From: Aquimarina mytili
Lineage (GTDB): Bacteria; Bacteroidota; Bacteroidia; Flavobacteriales; Flavobacteriaceae
Assembly (NCBI RefSeq): GCF_016735115.1
Contig: NZ_JAERQJ010000002.1
Location: 248,001 to 312,000, forward strand
Length of the DNA stretch: 64,000 nucleotides
Reading direction: 5' to 3'
Shown: one piece after another, positions 42,665 to 52,072 of the stretch
Position numbering within the stretch: position 1 is the first letter of the stretch
Layout of the letters: every line of letters begins with the position of its first letter
Notes under the pieces: generated by a model
Database searches by the model: none
Told to the model about the DNA's origin: nothing
Seen by the model: only the letters and a program-made list of their open reading frames with translations
Position numbers and translations under genes: made by a program

Positions 42665-45493
42665 TTGAGTATCACACAAACATCTCATATTATATTAGCT
42701 TTTTTTATTTTGTCTGTAGCAACAGCACAAAATAGCGTCATGATTAATGCTAATCTTGATCCGGAAAAAAGAGAACTCTCTATTGAGCAAGAAATAGTAT
42801 ATACAAACACATCAAGTGATACACTAAACAAAGTATTGTTTCTAGACTGGGCCAATAGTTTTTCTAGTAAGACAACAGAATTGGGCAAAAGATTTTCTGA
42901 AGATTTTTTAAAACGATTTTATTTTGCCAAAGATCATGAACGCGGAAAAACCATAATCCAAACTATTACCAATACTGCATCAAAACCCTTAAAATGGGGG
43001 CGGCATAATGGGGTTTCGGATATTATGTGGATAGAGTGCTCTAAACCATTATTACCAGGAGAAAGCCATACTTTTCTTTTAAAATACAAAGTAAAAATTC
43101 CGAGCAGTAAATTTACACGTTATGGATATCATGCTAATGGAAATTTTAGTCTAAAATATTGGCATATAGTTCCTGCAGTCTACGATACTAAATGGAACGC
43201 ATACAGTCATAAAAATTTAGATGATTTATATACACCGTTAGCTGATTACCAAATAAATATTAAAATTCCGGAAGAATACGAAATAGTCAGCGAACTAGAA
43301 AGAGAAAGCAGCACCCTATCTGATGATAAACTTAACAAAACAATCAGTATACAAGGTAGCAATAGAAATGAAGTAAAGCTCTATATAGAAAGAACTAGTA
43401 CTTTTTATGGCTTTCCGGCTGGGGATCTAGAATTTATTAGTAATATAGATGATAATGATCTCATGCCCGAAATGAAATCTGTAGCCACTAACAGAATCAT
43501 TAATTTTTTACAAAAAAAATTAGGCCCCTATCCCTTTAATAAGATCCTGGTTTCAGAAAGTGACTATAAAAATAATCCTGTATATGGCTTGAATCAGTTA
43601 CCAGATATTTTAAGGCCCTTCCCAGATGGATTTCAATATGAGATAAAGCAATTAAAAGCCATTACCGAAAATTACTTAGAAAACACATTACTTATCAATC
43701 CCAGATATGATACCTGGATTAGAGATGCATTACATATCTATCTAATGATGTCATACACCGAGCAATTCTATCCAGAAATGAAAATCATCGGTAAATTAAG
43801 TAAAGTAATTGGAGTGAGATGGTTTCATGCTGCAGATCTAAAATTTAATGACCAATACTTCTTAGGCTACAAGAATATGGCAAGATTATTTCTGGATCAA
43901 CCCTTATCCTTACCACAAGACGAATTAGTTAAATTCAATAAAAATATTGCAAATGCATATAAAGCAGGAGTTGGATTCAAATATTTAGAGGATTACCTTG
44001 AAGATGATAATATTATTGACCAAAGTATTAAAGATTTTTATACCCAAAATGTATTAAAACCAACTTCATCTAAAGAATATAGAAAAATTCTTACTTCATT
44101 ATCGCCCAAAAATATTGATTGGTTTTTTGAAGATTATGTAAACACGAATAAAAAGTTAGATTTTAAAATAAAATCAGTCAAGAAAAGAAAAGACTCTTTA
44201 GAGGTAACTATAAAAAATAAAAGGAGTAACACAATGCCTATTTCATTATATGGGCTACGTAAAAAGGATGTTATCTCTAAAACATGGGTTTCTAATATTT
44301 CGGGAACCAAAACGGTAACCATAGCTAATGATGACATCAGTAAACTTGTATTAGATTATGATCAAAAAATCCCTGAAATAAACCGGCGCGATAATTACAG
44401 AAATTTTAAATGGATTTTTAACAAGCCTCTACAATTTAGAGTTTTACAAGATGTAGAAGACCCAAGGTATGGTCAGATATTTTTTATTCCAGAGTTTGAG
44501 TTTAATGTTTATGATGGTTTTACTATCGCTTCAAAATTTTATAACAAAACAATTTTAAAAAGAAATTTTGAATATAACATATCCCCTGCTTATGGATTAA
44601 AGTCTAATAAATTACTTGGTTCTGCTTCTTTTTTCCTTCGTAAACAAATTGCTGAAGACGGACTTTATCAAATTCGATATGGAATCAACGGAAGCATGTT
44701 TAGTTATGCGCCTGATTTATTGTTTAGACGATTATCTTCTTCTGTTAATTTTTATTTTAGACCAAAAGACCTAAGATCTAATAAAAAACAACGATTATCC
44801 ATTCGTAATATAAACGTATTTAGAGAAAGAAACGAAGAAAACCCTGTAGTAACACCTGATTACAATGTATTTAATGCCCGGTATCAATACTCTGATTTTA
44901 ATCTTATAAATTTTCTGGGATATACTATAGATTATCAACTAGCCAAGAATTTTGGAAAGTTATCTACTACGATCAACTACAGAAAACTGTTTTTAAACAA
45001 TCGCCAGGTAAACCTTAGGTTGTTTGCAGGAACATTTCTTTTTAATGATACCGAAAAAGATGGTGATTTTTTCAGTTTTGCATTAGACAGACCCACCGAT
45101 TATTTATTTGATTATAACTATCTAGGTCGTAGTGAAGATACAGGCTTGGTTAGCCAGCAGATTATTTTAGCAGAAGGTGGTTTTAAATCTCAATTAGAGT
45201 ACCCATTTTCTAATCAATGGCTTACTACCTTTAACGCCAATACAAATATCTGGAATTGGATTTATGCCTATGGAGATGTAGGTTTAGTGAAAAACAAAGG
45301 TGTTTCTCCAAAATTTGTTTTCGACAGCGGAATTAGACTTAGCTTGGTGGCCGATTATTTTGAAGTATTTTTCCCCATTGTATCCAATAAAGGATGGGAA
45401 ATATCTCAACCCAATTATGACCAGCAAATTCGTTTTATCATAACATTAAGTCCAGAAACATTAATCAAACTCTTCACTAGAGAGTGGTACTAA
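42665..45493 (+). CDS. M1-peptidase-like protein without zinc motif, fused to a probable beta-barrel
   Basis: A 942-residue exported protein: TTG start, signal peptide to about residue 21 (AFFILSVATAQ), then a region laid out like the N-terminal and catalytic-like domains of M1 aminopeptidases (GKNS-like beta domain, helical segment near 340-365). Where M1 enzymes carry HExxH, this protein reads YEIKQLKAITENYLENTL, and the later WIRDALHIYLMMSYTEQ replaces the WLNEGFAEY segment, so no zinc ligands are kept. From about residue 600 alternating polar/aromatic strands end in an aromatic Tyr terminus, as in an outer-membrane barrel. I infer a non-catalytic, surface-anchored protein. Confidence 0.7.
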   Translation: MSITQTSHIILAFFILSVATAQNSVMINANLDPEKRELSIEQEIVYTNTSSDTLNKVLFLDWANSFSSKTTELGKRFSEDFLKRFYFAKDHERGKTIIQTITNTASKPLKWGRHNGVSDIMWIECSKPLLPGESHTFLLKYKVKIPSSKFTRYGYHANGNFSLKYWHIVPAVYDTKWNAYSHKNLDDLYTPLADYQINIKIPEEYEIVSELERESSTLSDDKLNKTISIQGSNRNEVKLYIERTSTFYGFPAGDLEFISNIDDNDLMPEMKSVATNRIINFLQKKLGPYPFNKILVSESDYKNNPVYGLNQLPDILRPFPDGFQYEIKQLKAITENYLENTLLINPRYDTWIRDALHIYLMMSYTEQFYPEMKIIGKLSKVIGVRWFHAADLKFNDQYFLGYKNMARLFLDQPLSLPQDELVKFNKNIANAYKAGVGFKYLEDYLEDDNIIDQSIKDFYTQNVLKPTSSKEYRKILTSLSPKNIDWFFEDYVNTNKKLDFKIKSVKKRKDSLEVTIKNKRSNTMPISLYGLRKKDVISKTWVSNISGTKTVTIANDDISKLVLDYDQKIPEINRRDNYRNFKWIFNKPLQFRVLQDVEDPRYGQIFFIPEFEFNVYDGFTIASKFYNKTILKRNFEYNISPAYGLKSNKLLGSASFFLRKQIAEDGLYQIRYGINGSMFSYAPDLLFRRLSSSVNFYFRPKDLRSNKKQRLSIRNINVFRERNEENPVVTPDYNVFNARYQYSDFNLINFLGYTIDYQLAKNFGKLSTTINYRKLFLNNRQVNLRLFAGTFLFNDTEKDGDFFSFALDRPTDYLFDYNYLGRSEDTGLVSQQIILAEGGFKSQLEYPFSNQWLTTFNANTNIWNWIYAYGDVGLVKNKGVSPKFVFDSGIRLSLVADYFEVFFPIVSNKGWEISQPNYDQQIRFIITLSPETLIKLFTREWY

Positions 45494-45639
45494 TCGTATA
45501 TAAAAATACACATATCTTAAAAATGTGAAAATTTTGAATATTTGTTAATCAATCCTTAAAATAATCGATTAAATAGATAATTCATCAACAAAATAGCGTT
45601 TTAAGTAAATTATATTCAAAAACTTTAAGAGTTCTATAC

Positions 45640-45670
45640 TTGCAAATGGTTAGTATTTTGATTAAATTTG
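45640..45670 (+). promoter_or_regulatory. Promoter of the fused E1 gene
   Basis: TTG (45640-45642) and TAAATTTG (45663-45670) form a promoter match with a 20-base spacer, one longer than the usual 17-19. The ATG lies 22 bases downstream. The rest of the 45494-45692 gap is AT-rich with nothing else recognised. Confidence 0.5.
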
Positions 45671-45692
45671 CGAACCTAAAAACGTCGTTCGT

Positions 45693-48107
45693 ATGCAACC
45701 TGAAACTGTTACTACATCTAATATTTCTTTCGAAGAATATAGAAATCAAATACTTAGAGATTATAAAATCGCACTAGTAAGTAGAGAGTGTAGTTTACTA
45801 GGTAGACGTGAAGTACTTACAGGTAAATCAAAATTTGGAATTTTTGGTGGTGGTAAAGAATTACCACAACTTGCGATGGCAAGAGTTTTCAGAAATGGAG
45901 ATTTTAGATCAGGTTATTATCGTGATCAAACATTTATGATGGCCATCGATCAATATACAATTGAACAATTCTTTGCTGGACTATACGCACATACCGACAT
46001 AAAAAGAGAACCTTTTGCAGCCGGAAGACAAATGGGAGGCCATTTTGCTACGCATAGCTTGAATGAAGATGGTAGCTGGAAAAACCTTACACAACAAAAA
46101 AATTCTAGTTCTGATATCTCTCCTACTGCAGGTCAAATGCCTAGGTTATTAGGATTAGCTCAAGCTTCTAAAGTATATCGTAACGAAAAAGTTTTACCAG
46201 AACAGAATAATTTTTCCATTAAAGGAAATGAAGTAGCCTGGGGTACTATCGGAAACGCAAGTACTAGCGAAGGCTTATTTTGGGAAACCATAAATGCCGG
46301 AGGTGTATTACAAGTACCTATGGTGATTAGTGTTTGGGATGATGAGTATGGAATTTCTGTTCATGCAAAACACCAAACTACCAAAGAAGATATTTCATTA
46401 GTACTAGAAGGATTTAGACGTGACGAAAATCACGAAGGTTATGAAATTCTGAAAGTTAAAGGTTGGGATTACCCAGCTCTAATGGATGCATATGAAACTG
46501 CTGAAGAATTAGCAAGAGAAAAACACATCCCAGTGATTATTCACGTTAAAGAATTAACACAACCACAAGGTCATTCTACATCTGGTTCTCACGAAAGATA
46601 TAAAAGCGAAGAGCGATTAAACTGGGAAAGAGAGCACGATTGTATTAAGAAATTTAAAGAGTGGATTATTGACCACAATATCGCTACAGCAGAAGAACTA
46701 TTAGATATAGAAAAAACTTCTAAAAAAGAGGTTCGAAAAGGAAAAACAGATGCTTGGAATGCTTATATATCAGAAATAAAAGCTGAGCAAAATGAAGCTT
46801 TAAAAGTATTAAAATCTGTAGAAGCAAAGAGTGAAAACAAAAATTTCATTTCTCCTCTTCTAAATACTCTTGCCGCTAAGGAAGAGCCTATACGTAAAGA
46901 TATACTTGAAGCAACAAGAAAAACACTACGTTATCTTACAAAAGAAAATTTTGTTGAAAAAACTGCACTTCAACAATGGGTTGATAGCTATCAAAATCGC
47001 ATACAACCAAAGTATAGCGATCATTTATACAGTGAGTTTGAAACAAAAGCTATCAACATAGAAGAAGTCCCTGCCCAATATAGTAATGATGCAGAATTGG
47101 TGGATGGAAGAGTTATAATTAGAGATAATTTTGAATACATATTCAACAGAGTTCCAGAAGCCTTGATTTTTGGTGAGGATAGCGGTAAAATTGGAGATGT
47201 AAATCAAGGACTTGAAGGATTGCAAGAAAAATTTGGAGAAATCAGAATATCTGATGCTGGAATTAGAGAAGCGACTATAATCGGACAAGGAATTGGTATG
47301 GCAATGAGAGGACTAAGACCCATTGCCGAAATTCAGTATTTAGATTATATTTTATATTGCGTACAAGGCCTGAGTGATGATCTTGCCACATTACGCTATA
47401 GAACATTTGCCAAACAAAAAGCACCTTTAATTATTAGAACAAGAGGTCACCGATTAGAAGGTATTTGGCATTCTGGCTCGCAAATGGGCGGATTAGTTCA
47501 TTTGTTAAGAGGTATACATATTCTTGTTCCGCGAAATATGACCAAGGCAGCAGGTTTTTACAACACCCTATTAGAAAGTGACGAACCCGCATTGGTAGTA
47601 GAATGTCTTAATGGATATCGACTAAAAGAAAAAATGCCTTCTAACCTTTCTGAGATTAGAACACCAATAGGAGTTGTAGAAACTGTAAAAGAAGGAACAG
47701 ATATTACTCTTGTTTCATATGGATCAACATTAAGATTAGTTGAACAAGCAGCCAAAGAATTATTATCAACAGGAATCAATGCAGAAGTAATAGATGCTCA
47801 ATCATTAATTCCTTTTGATTTAAATCACGACATTGCTAAAAGTGTTGCAAAAACTAATCGAGTATTAATTATCGATGAAGATGTACCAGGTGGTGCAACG
47901 GGTTATATGCTTCATAAACTTATTGATGAACAAAATATATATCAGTATTTAGATAGTAAACCTCAAACCTTAAGTGCACAACCACATAGACCCGCTTTTG
48001 GTACTGACGGCGACTATTTTAGCAAACCATCTGTAGAAGATATTTTTGAAAAGGTATATGAGATTATGAATGAGGCTAACCCCACTGATTTTCCAAAGTT
48101 GAGATAA
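45693..48107 (+). CDS. 2-oxoacid dehydrogenase E1, fused alpha and beta subunits
   Basis: An 804-residue ThDP enzyme that decarboxylates 2-oxoacids (probably branched-chain) for the E2/E3 complex. The alpha half (about 1-390) has GRREVLTGKSKFGIFGG, the loop VAWGTIGNASTSEGLFWETI and the GVLQVPMVISVWDDEYGIS segment. The beta half (about 455-804) has FGEDSGKIGDVNQGLEGLQ, GIGMAMRGLRPIAEIQYLDY and IRTRGHRLEGIWHSGSQM. The alpha-beta fusion is the usual Bacteroidota form. E2 and E3 genes are not nearby. Substrate preference between branched-chain acids and pyruvate is not decided by the sequence. Confidence 0.92.
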   Translation: MQPETVTTSNISFEEYRNQILRDYKIALVSRECSLLGRREVLTGKSKFGIFGGGKELPQLAMARVFRNGDFRSGYYRDQTFMMAIDQYTIEQFFAGLYAHTDIKREPFAAGRQMGGHFATHSLNEDGSWKNLTQQKNSSSDISPTAGQMPRLLGLAQASKVYRNEKVLPEQNNFSIKGNEVAWGTIGNASTSEGLFWETINAGGVLQVPMVISVWDDEYGISVHAKHQTTKEDISLVLEGFRRDENHEGYEILKVKGWDYPALMDAYETAEELAREKHIPVIIHVKELTQPQGHSTSGSHERYKSEERLNWEREHDCIKKFKEWIIDHNIATAEELLDIEKTSKKEVRKGKTDAWNAYISEIKAEQNEALKVLKSVEAKSENKNFISPLLNTLAAKEEPIRKDILEATRKTLRYLTKENFVEKTALQQWVDSYQNRIQPKYSDHLYSEFETKAINIEEVPAQYSNDAELVDGRVIIRDNFEYIFNRVPEALIFGEDSGKIGDVNQGLEGLQEKFGEIRISDAGIREATIIGQGIGMAMRGLRPIAEIQYLDYILYCVQGLSDDLATLRYRTFAKQKAPLIIRTRGHRLEGIWHSGSQMGGLVHLLRGIHILVPRNMTKAAGFYNTLLESDEPALVVECLNGYRLKEKMPSNLSEIRTPIGVVETVKEGTDITLVSYGSTLRLVEQAAKELLSTGINAEVIDAQSLIPFDLNHDIAKSVAKTNRVLIIDEDVPGGATGYMLHKLIDEQNIYQYLDSKPQTLSAQPHRPAFGTDGDYFSKPSVEDIFEKVYEIMNEANPTDFPKLR

Positions 48108-48110
48108 TCA

Positions 48111-48716
48111 CTAGTAAAAGTCTTCTATTCGTATACGTTTACCATCTTTATAAGATATCACAAAGATCTTTTTATCAAATCCAGATTGCATTAAGACTTT
48201 TCTGAACTCTTGTGCTTCTTTTAAGGTTTCAAAAACCCCTAAACTTAGTTTATAAATAGAAGCATTGTTATAAACTAATACATTGGTAAACTTATTAGAA
48301 ATTGTGGCTATTTTGTTATCATTAAAAGCCTTAACCTGAACAGAATATATAGTATCTTTATTAATAAGATTTCGATACAAATACAATCCCTGAATATCTT
48401 TGTAATTGTTATTTTCTTCTTTTAACTTTTCAAGTTCAGCCTTTGCCGCATCAAATTCTTCTAAGATTAGAGAAAGTTCTTCGCTTTCGTAGTTTTTTCC
48501 GGATGTTTTACTAAAATGGAAAGAATTTGCCACAAGAAAAATTGCCAACAAAAAAAGAACCAATGAAAACGATCCGAATAACCTATTCGATTTTTTACTT
48601 TTTTTGAGTTTATCCGATTCAACATCCAAAAGATCTTCGAGCTTTTTTTGTTTTATTTCGGCTTTTTCTATCTGATAATGTAAAGATAAAAGATCTTCAT
48701 CTTTAATAACTTTCAT
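48111..48716 (-). CDS. Coiled-coil membrane protein with SPOR-like C-terminus
   Basis: A 201-residue protein: charged coiled coil (residues 1-44), one transmembrane helix at ~46-64 (LFGSFSLVLFLLAIFLVAN), a second coiled coil (EEFDAAKAELEKLKEENNN, ~87-105) and a C-terminal domain of ~80 residues whose pattern (IYSVQVKAFNDNK, YKLSLGVFETLKEAQEFR, VLMQSGFDKKIFVISYKDGKRI) resembles a SPOR peptidoglycan-binding repeat. It is a paralogue of the next gene upstream (48770-49531): both open with L-S-x-H-Y-Q-x-E-K. Possible envelope or divisome-associated role, inferred from the SPOR-like fold. Confidence 0.65.
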   Translation of the reverse strand: MKVIKDEDLLSLHYQIEKAEIKQKKLEDLLDVESDKLKKSKKSNRLFGSFSLVLFLLAIFLVANSFHFSKTSGKNYESEELSLILEEFDAAKAELEKLKEENNNYKDIQGLYLYRNLINKDTIYSVQVKAFNDNKIATISNKFTNVLVYNNASIYKLSLGVFETLKEAQEFRKVLMQSGFDKKIFVISYKDGKRIRIEDFY

Positions 48717-48769
48717 TTTTGGGGTATTAGGGATTTTTAGTTATTCTAAAGACATAATCATCACTTGCC

Positions 48770-49531
48770 TTAAGGGAGTTTCTGTTGGGTTATTTTATAT
48801 ACAACACCATTATTAGTTTCCAAAATCAAAACGGGTTTATTAGTAATAATTTTTTGGAATGCCTTTAATGGAAAACCTTTAGAAATTTGATTGATACTCT
48901 CAACCCTCACCTGTGCTCTATCGTCAATTTCTAAAATCCTAGTACTAGGATTCTGATTGTTAATATAATAATTTTTATAGAGAAAATACAATGTATCCCC
49001 ATTTTTGTCCAAATCATACTCGGCATCACCAAATTCTTTAGCCTTTTTTACAGCCCTTTTACCGTAATAATATTCTATAAAATCAACTTCAACAAAAATC
49101 ACATCATTGCTTTTAAAAGCCCTTTTAATATAACAATATCGTTTATCAAGTTTTAACTTCCCCGCTATTGAATCTTTTGACAAACTTGTTGAATCTTCAA
49201 CTCCGGTCATTTCATTTTTGCCCATCAAAAAACTAGATTTAAGCTTAGAAACTTCTTTCTGTAAAGAATCGTTAAGTAATTGGAGGTGCTCAATTTTTTT
49301 GGTATCATCAGAATATTGATCGACCCCATTATCTTGAGTCCAGTAAAAACCACCAATAGCAATTAGCAGTATTAGTACAATTATGAAAAAGAAATATAAA
49401 TTTCTAATATTTTTACTTTTCCTTAAATCTTCTGAAATAGACATAAGACGATCCTCCAACCTTTGTTGTTTGATGTCAGTCTTTTCCATCTGATAATGCA
49501 TGGATAATAATTCCTCTTCTTTTTTGTCCAT
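48770..49531 (-). CDS. Coiled-coil membrane protein, paralogue of the SPOR-like gene
   Basis: A 253-residue protein with the same head as the downstream gene (LLSMHYQMEKTDIKQQRLED), one transmembrane helix at ~46-64 (LYFFFIIVLILLIAIGGFY), a coiled coil (HLQLLNDSLQKEVSKLKSS) and an extracytoplasmic domain rich in Tyr and Lys (RYCYIKRAFKSNDVIFVEVDFIEYYYGKR) that I do not recognise. The terminal 80 residues contain a strand-rich segment ending ETNNGVVYKITQQ. It lies 53 bases upstream of its paralogue, suggesting tandem duplication followed by divergence. Function unknown. Confidence 0.65.
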   Translation of the reverse strand: MDKKEEELLSMHYQMEKTDIKQQRLEDRLMSISEDLRKSKNIRNLYFFFIIVLILLIAIGGFYWTQDNGVDQYSDDTKKIEHLQLLNDSLQKEVSKLKSSFLMGKNEMTGVEDSTSLSKDSIAGKLKLDKRYCYIKRAFKSNDVIFVEVDFIEYYYGKRAVKKAKEFGDAEYDLDKNGDTLYFLYKNYYINNQNPSTRILEIDDRAQVRVESINQISKGFPLKAFQKIITNKPVLILETNNGVVYKITQQKLP

Positions 49532-49543
49532 ATTGTATATAAT

Positions 49544-49580
49544 AAAAAATCCCCTTTTACATGATAACGTAAAGGGGATT
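49544..49580 (-). terminator. Terminator of menB
   Basis: AATCCCCTTTTAC and GTAAAGGGGATT form a stem of 12 pairs with one bulge and an 8-base loop, followed on the minus strand by six Ts. It lies 8 bases after the menB stop and separates menB from the coiled-coil pair. Confidence 0.85.
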
Positions 49581-49587
49581 TATAAAT

Positions 49588-50430
49588 TTACGGAATCCAT
49601 TTAACATTTTTAAAATCTGGTTTTCGTTTTTCAAGAAAAGCATTTCTTCCTTCTTTTGCTTCTTCGGTCATATACGCTAATCGTGTCGCTTCTCCTGCAA
49701 AAACTTGCTGACCAACCATACCATCATCAGTAAGGTTCATTGCAAATTTCAACATTTTAATGGATGTTGGAGATTTTTCAAGAATTTCTTGAGCCCATTC
49801 ATAAGCAGTTTCTTCAAGGTCATCATGAGGAATCACAGCATTGACCATACCCATTTCATAAGCATCCTGAGCAGAATAATTCCTTCCTAAAAAGAAAATC
49901 TCACGTGCCTTCTTTTGTCCTACCATTTTTGCTAAATATGCTGAACCGTATCCCCCATCAAAACTAGTCACATCGGCATCTGTTTGTTTAAATATGGCAT
50001 GTTCTTTGCTCGCCAGTGTAAGATCACAAACCACATGTAAGCTATGTCCTCCTCCTACTGCCCAACCTGGTACAACAGCAATCACAACCTTTGGCATAAA
50101 TCGTATAAGTCGTTGAACTTCTAAAATATTTAATCGATGCATTCCATCTTTACCTACATAGCCTTGATGGCCTCTTGCTTTTTGATCACCACCACTGCAA
50201 AAACTATATACGCCATCTTTTGAAGAAGGCCCTTCTGCAGAAAGCAACACAACACCAATTGAGGCATCTTCTTGAGCATCATAAAAAGCATCGTATAGTT
50301 CGCTAGTGGTGTTCGGTCTAAAAGCATTTCGAACATCTGGCCGGTTAAATGCTATTCTAGCAACCCCGTTTGATTTTTTATAGGTTATATCTTCGTATTC
50401 TTTTGCTGTTTTCCAGTGTACTGAACTCAT
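49588..50430 (-). CDS. menB: 1,4-dihydroxy-2-naphthoyl-CoA synthase
   Basis: Ring-closing step of menaquinone synthesis, forming DHNA-CoA from succinylbenzoyl-CoA. A 280-residue crotonase-fold protein with the oxyanion-hole segment YSFCSGGDQKARGHQGYVG near 78-96, ALDVVCDLTLASKEHAIFKQ and the MenB-specific SFDGGYGSAYLAKMVGQKKAREIFFLGR near 157-185, ending FLEKRKPDF. Length matches MenB. A TAnnTTTG-like -7 box lies at 50451-50458. Other menaquinone genes (menD, menF) lie 3-6 kb upstream on the same strand with unrelated genes between them. Confidence 0.95.
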   Translation of the reverse strand: MSSVHWKTAKEYEDITYKKSNGVARIAFNRPDVRNAFRPNTTSELYDAFYDAQEDASIGVVLLSAEGPSSKDGVYSFCSGGDQKARGHQGYVGKDGMHRLNILEVQRLIRFMPKVVIAVVPGWAVGGGHSLHVVCDLTLASKEHAIFKQTDADVTSFDGGYGSAYLAKMVGQKKAREIFFLGRNYSAQDAYEMGMVNAVIPHDDLEETAYEWAQEILEKSPTSIKMLKFAMNLTDDGMVGQQVFAGEATRLAYMTEEAKEGRNAFLEKRKPDFKNVKWIP

Positions 50431-50450
50431 TATTTATTTTTTTATATCCT

Positions 50451-50458
50451 CAAAAATA
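50451..50458 (-). promoter_or_regulatory. -7 box of menB
   Basis: TATTTTTG on the minus strand is an exact TAnnTTTG match, 21 bases before the menB ATG. No standard -33 TTG visible. Confidence 0.35.
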
Positions 50459-50500
50459 CTACAATATAGTGTAATAAAAAGCTAGAAGAATTATATTGAT

Positions 50501-50950
50501 TTATTTAATTACAAATTCTTCATAATTTTTGCGGATGTACTTAATCAAAAAAAACTCCAAACCTGTCAAATCATAAAAATCAGAACTTACTAAACAAATT
50601 TCACCATGTGGCTCGGTTATATTGGTATAGTCTACATTTTTATAATCCTCCATAGCTACCTGAGTTACTTTTTTATACTCACCTGCACCAATTCTTTCAA
50701 ATCCTTTAACAGCAATTTTGCCATAATCTATTCCATATGAAAGAAAGAAAAAATCAAATCCATCTTGGTTTACACACTCCTGTAAATTCCATACAGCATT
50801 AAACTCTACCATTGCCTCACTTGCAATACTAAGATTTTCTCCAAACAACCCAAGTTGTAATTCCTCAGCTTTTTCAGAAATCATAGCAATCACTTTTTCA
50901 TCATCCCATTTTTTTAAATCAGTGATTGAATACTTTATTTTCCTATTCAT
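50501..50950 (-). CDS. DUF4375/DMP19-like protein
   Basis: A 149-residue soluble protein. The middle motif CVNQDGFDFFFLSYGIDYGKIAVKGFERIGAGEY resembles the GG-F-xx-FF-x-Y-G and A-x-x-x-IGA pattern of DUF4375 proteins (DMP19-like). Function unknown; the resemblance is by eye. It sits 42 bases after the ion channel gene and ahead of menB, both in the same direction. Confidence 0.55.
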   Translation of the reverse strand: MNRKIKYSITDLKKWDDEKVIAMISEKAEELQLGLFGENLSIASEAMVEFNAVWNLQECVNQDGFDFFFLSYGIDYGKIAVKGFERIGAGEYKKVTQVAMEDYKNVDYTNITEPHGEICLVSSDFYDLTGLEFFLIKYIRKNYEEFVIK

Positions 50951-50992
50951 CTGCTAAATTGCAATTATAAAAAATCACACAAAACGTCTTTA

Positions 50993-51952
50993 TCAAGGCT
51001 CGCCATTAACCTGTTTATACTTATACACTTCCTGCAGCACTGGTTTTCCGTTCCTCTCATTTTCATAAAGATGTGACAACAAGCTTAGCTCTTCTTTTAA
51101 AGAATCTACCTTATCAATAAGTAAATGCATTTCATTTTTTAAATCTGTACCATCATCTTTTGCTTTTCTTTCTACTTTCGCTTTAATTTCTGTTTCTGCC
51201 TTCATTTCATCCATTCCATTCATAATAACCCCTATAAATAAATTGAGTACAATCATGGTTCCTATTAAAACAAAAGAAACAAAAAACAAAGATGCTATTA
51301 TTGGAGATCCAGAGGGATTTGTGCATAAAGCTTCATTACCGCCATACCCATAATTATCACATCCATACATATTGATATACATTACATCTGTCCAATCTTC
51401 AAGGGTAATTACTCTAAACAAAGATAAAATCCCTATTTGTAAATTTTCAAAATGGATAGGATCGTTAGCTCCAAACATAAAAACGGCCATGGCTCCATAG
51501 ATATAAAACAACAGCCCTAGTAACAAACTAATATATGCCATAGATGGAATGCTTCGTAAAAGTGCTCCTACAATGAGTTGCAGTTCTGGTAGCGCAGTAA
51601 CCAGTTTAAATACCCGAAGTATACGTATTAATCGTAAAACAGGTAGAAACTCGGCATTATCACCAATAAAAGGACCGGCAAAACATGCTGCTACAATAAA
51701 AAAATCAAATAAATTCCAGGCGTCTTTAAAATAATTTTGTGGTTGGTTACCTTCGGCAGTAATTTTAATAATTACTTCAAGAGTAAAAATGATTAATATT
51801 ATCCAATCTATTGCATCAATAATCGTAGTCCATTGTGCTACTTCTTCTCCATAAGTTTGTATTCCTACTAAAACTCCTGCGAGTATAATTACTGAAATAA
51901 TGAAGTTTTGAAACCATTTAGCTTCAGCAATTTTTTTACATAATGTTACCAT
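50993..51952 (-). CDS. Voltage-gated one-domain cation channel (BacNav-like, calcium-type filter)
   Basis: A 319-residue six-transmembrane channel subunit that should form homotetramers. With the ATG at 51952, S1 is ~14-33, S2 ~42-63 and S3 ~78-93. S4 carries gating charges Arg107, Arg110, Arg113 and Lys116 (LPVLRLIRILRVFKLV). S5 ends near 160, and S6 ~216-241 ends in VLNLFIGVIMNGMDEM. The filter is TLEDWTD (residues 183-189) where sodium-selective NavAb has TLESWSM. After the filter an extended turret-like loop carries two cysteines (198, 210). A ~50-residue coiled-coil tail completes the subunit. The two extra acidic residues predict calcium permeability. Confidence 0.9.
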   Translation of the reverse strand: MVTLCKKIAEAKWFQNFIISVIILAGVLVGIQTYGEEVAQWTTIIDAIDWIILIIFTLEVIIKITAEGNQPQNYFKDAWNLFDFFIVAACFAGPFIGDNAEFLPVLRLIRILRVFKLVTALPELQLIVGALLRSIPSMAYISLLLGLLFYIYGAMAVFMFGANDPIHFENLQIGILSLFRVITLEDWTDVMYINMYGCDNYGYGGNEALCTNPSGSPIIASLFFVSFVLIGTMIVLNLFIGVIMNGMDEMKAETEIKAKVERKAKDDGTDLKNEMHLLIDKVDSLKEELSLLSHLYENERNGKPVLQEVYKYKQVNGEP

Positions 51953-52072
51953 CAAAAATAAAAGGTTAAGTTGTTGAAATTATTTAGTTTGAGAATATAA
52001 ATTTAATAAAATATTTATATTGAGAATTTTCCTCTATATCTATAATCCCAAATACCCATTTCAACCCACCTT

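Noticed and set aside
51960..52072. AT-only inverted repeat after the CvfB-like gene
   Set aside because: AATATAAAT and ATTTATATT can pair but without G/C pairs or a T-tract; likely chance in AT-rich DNA.
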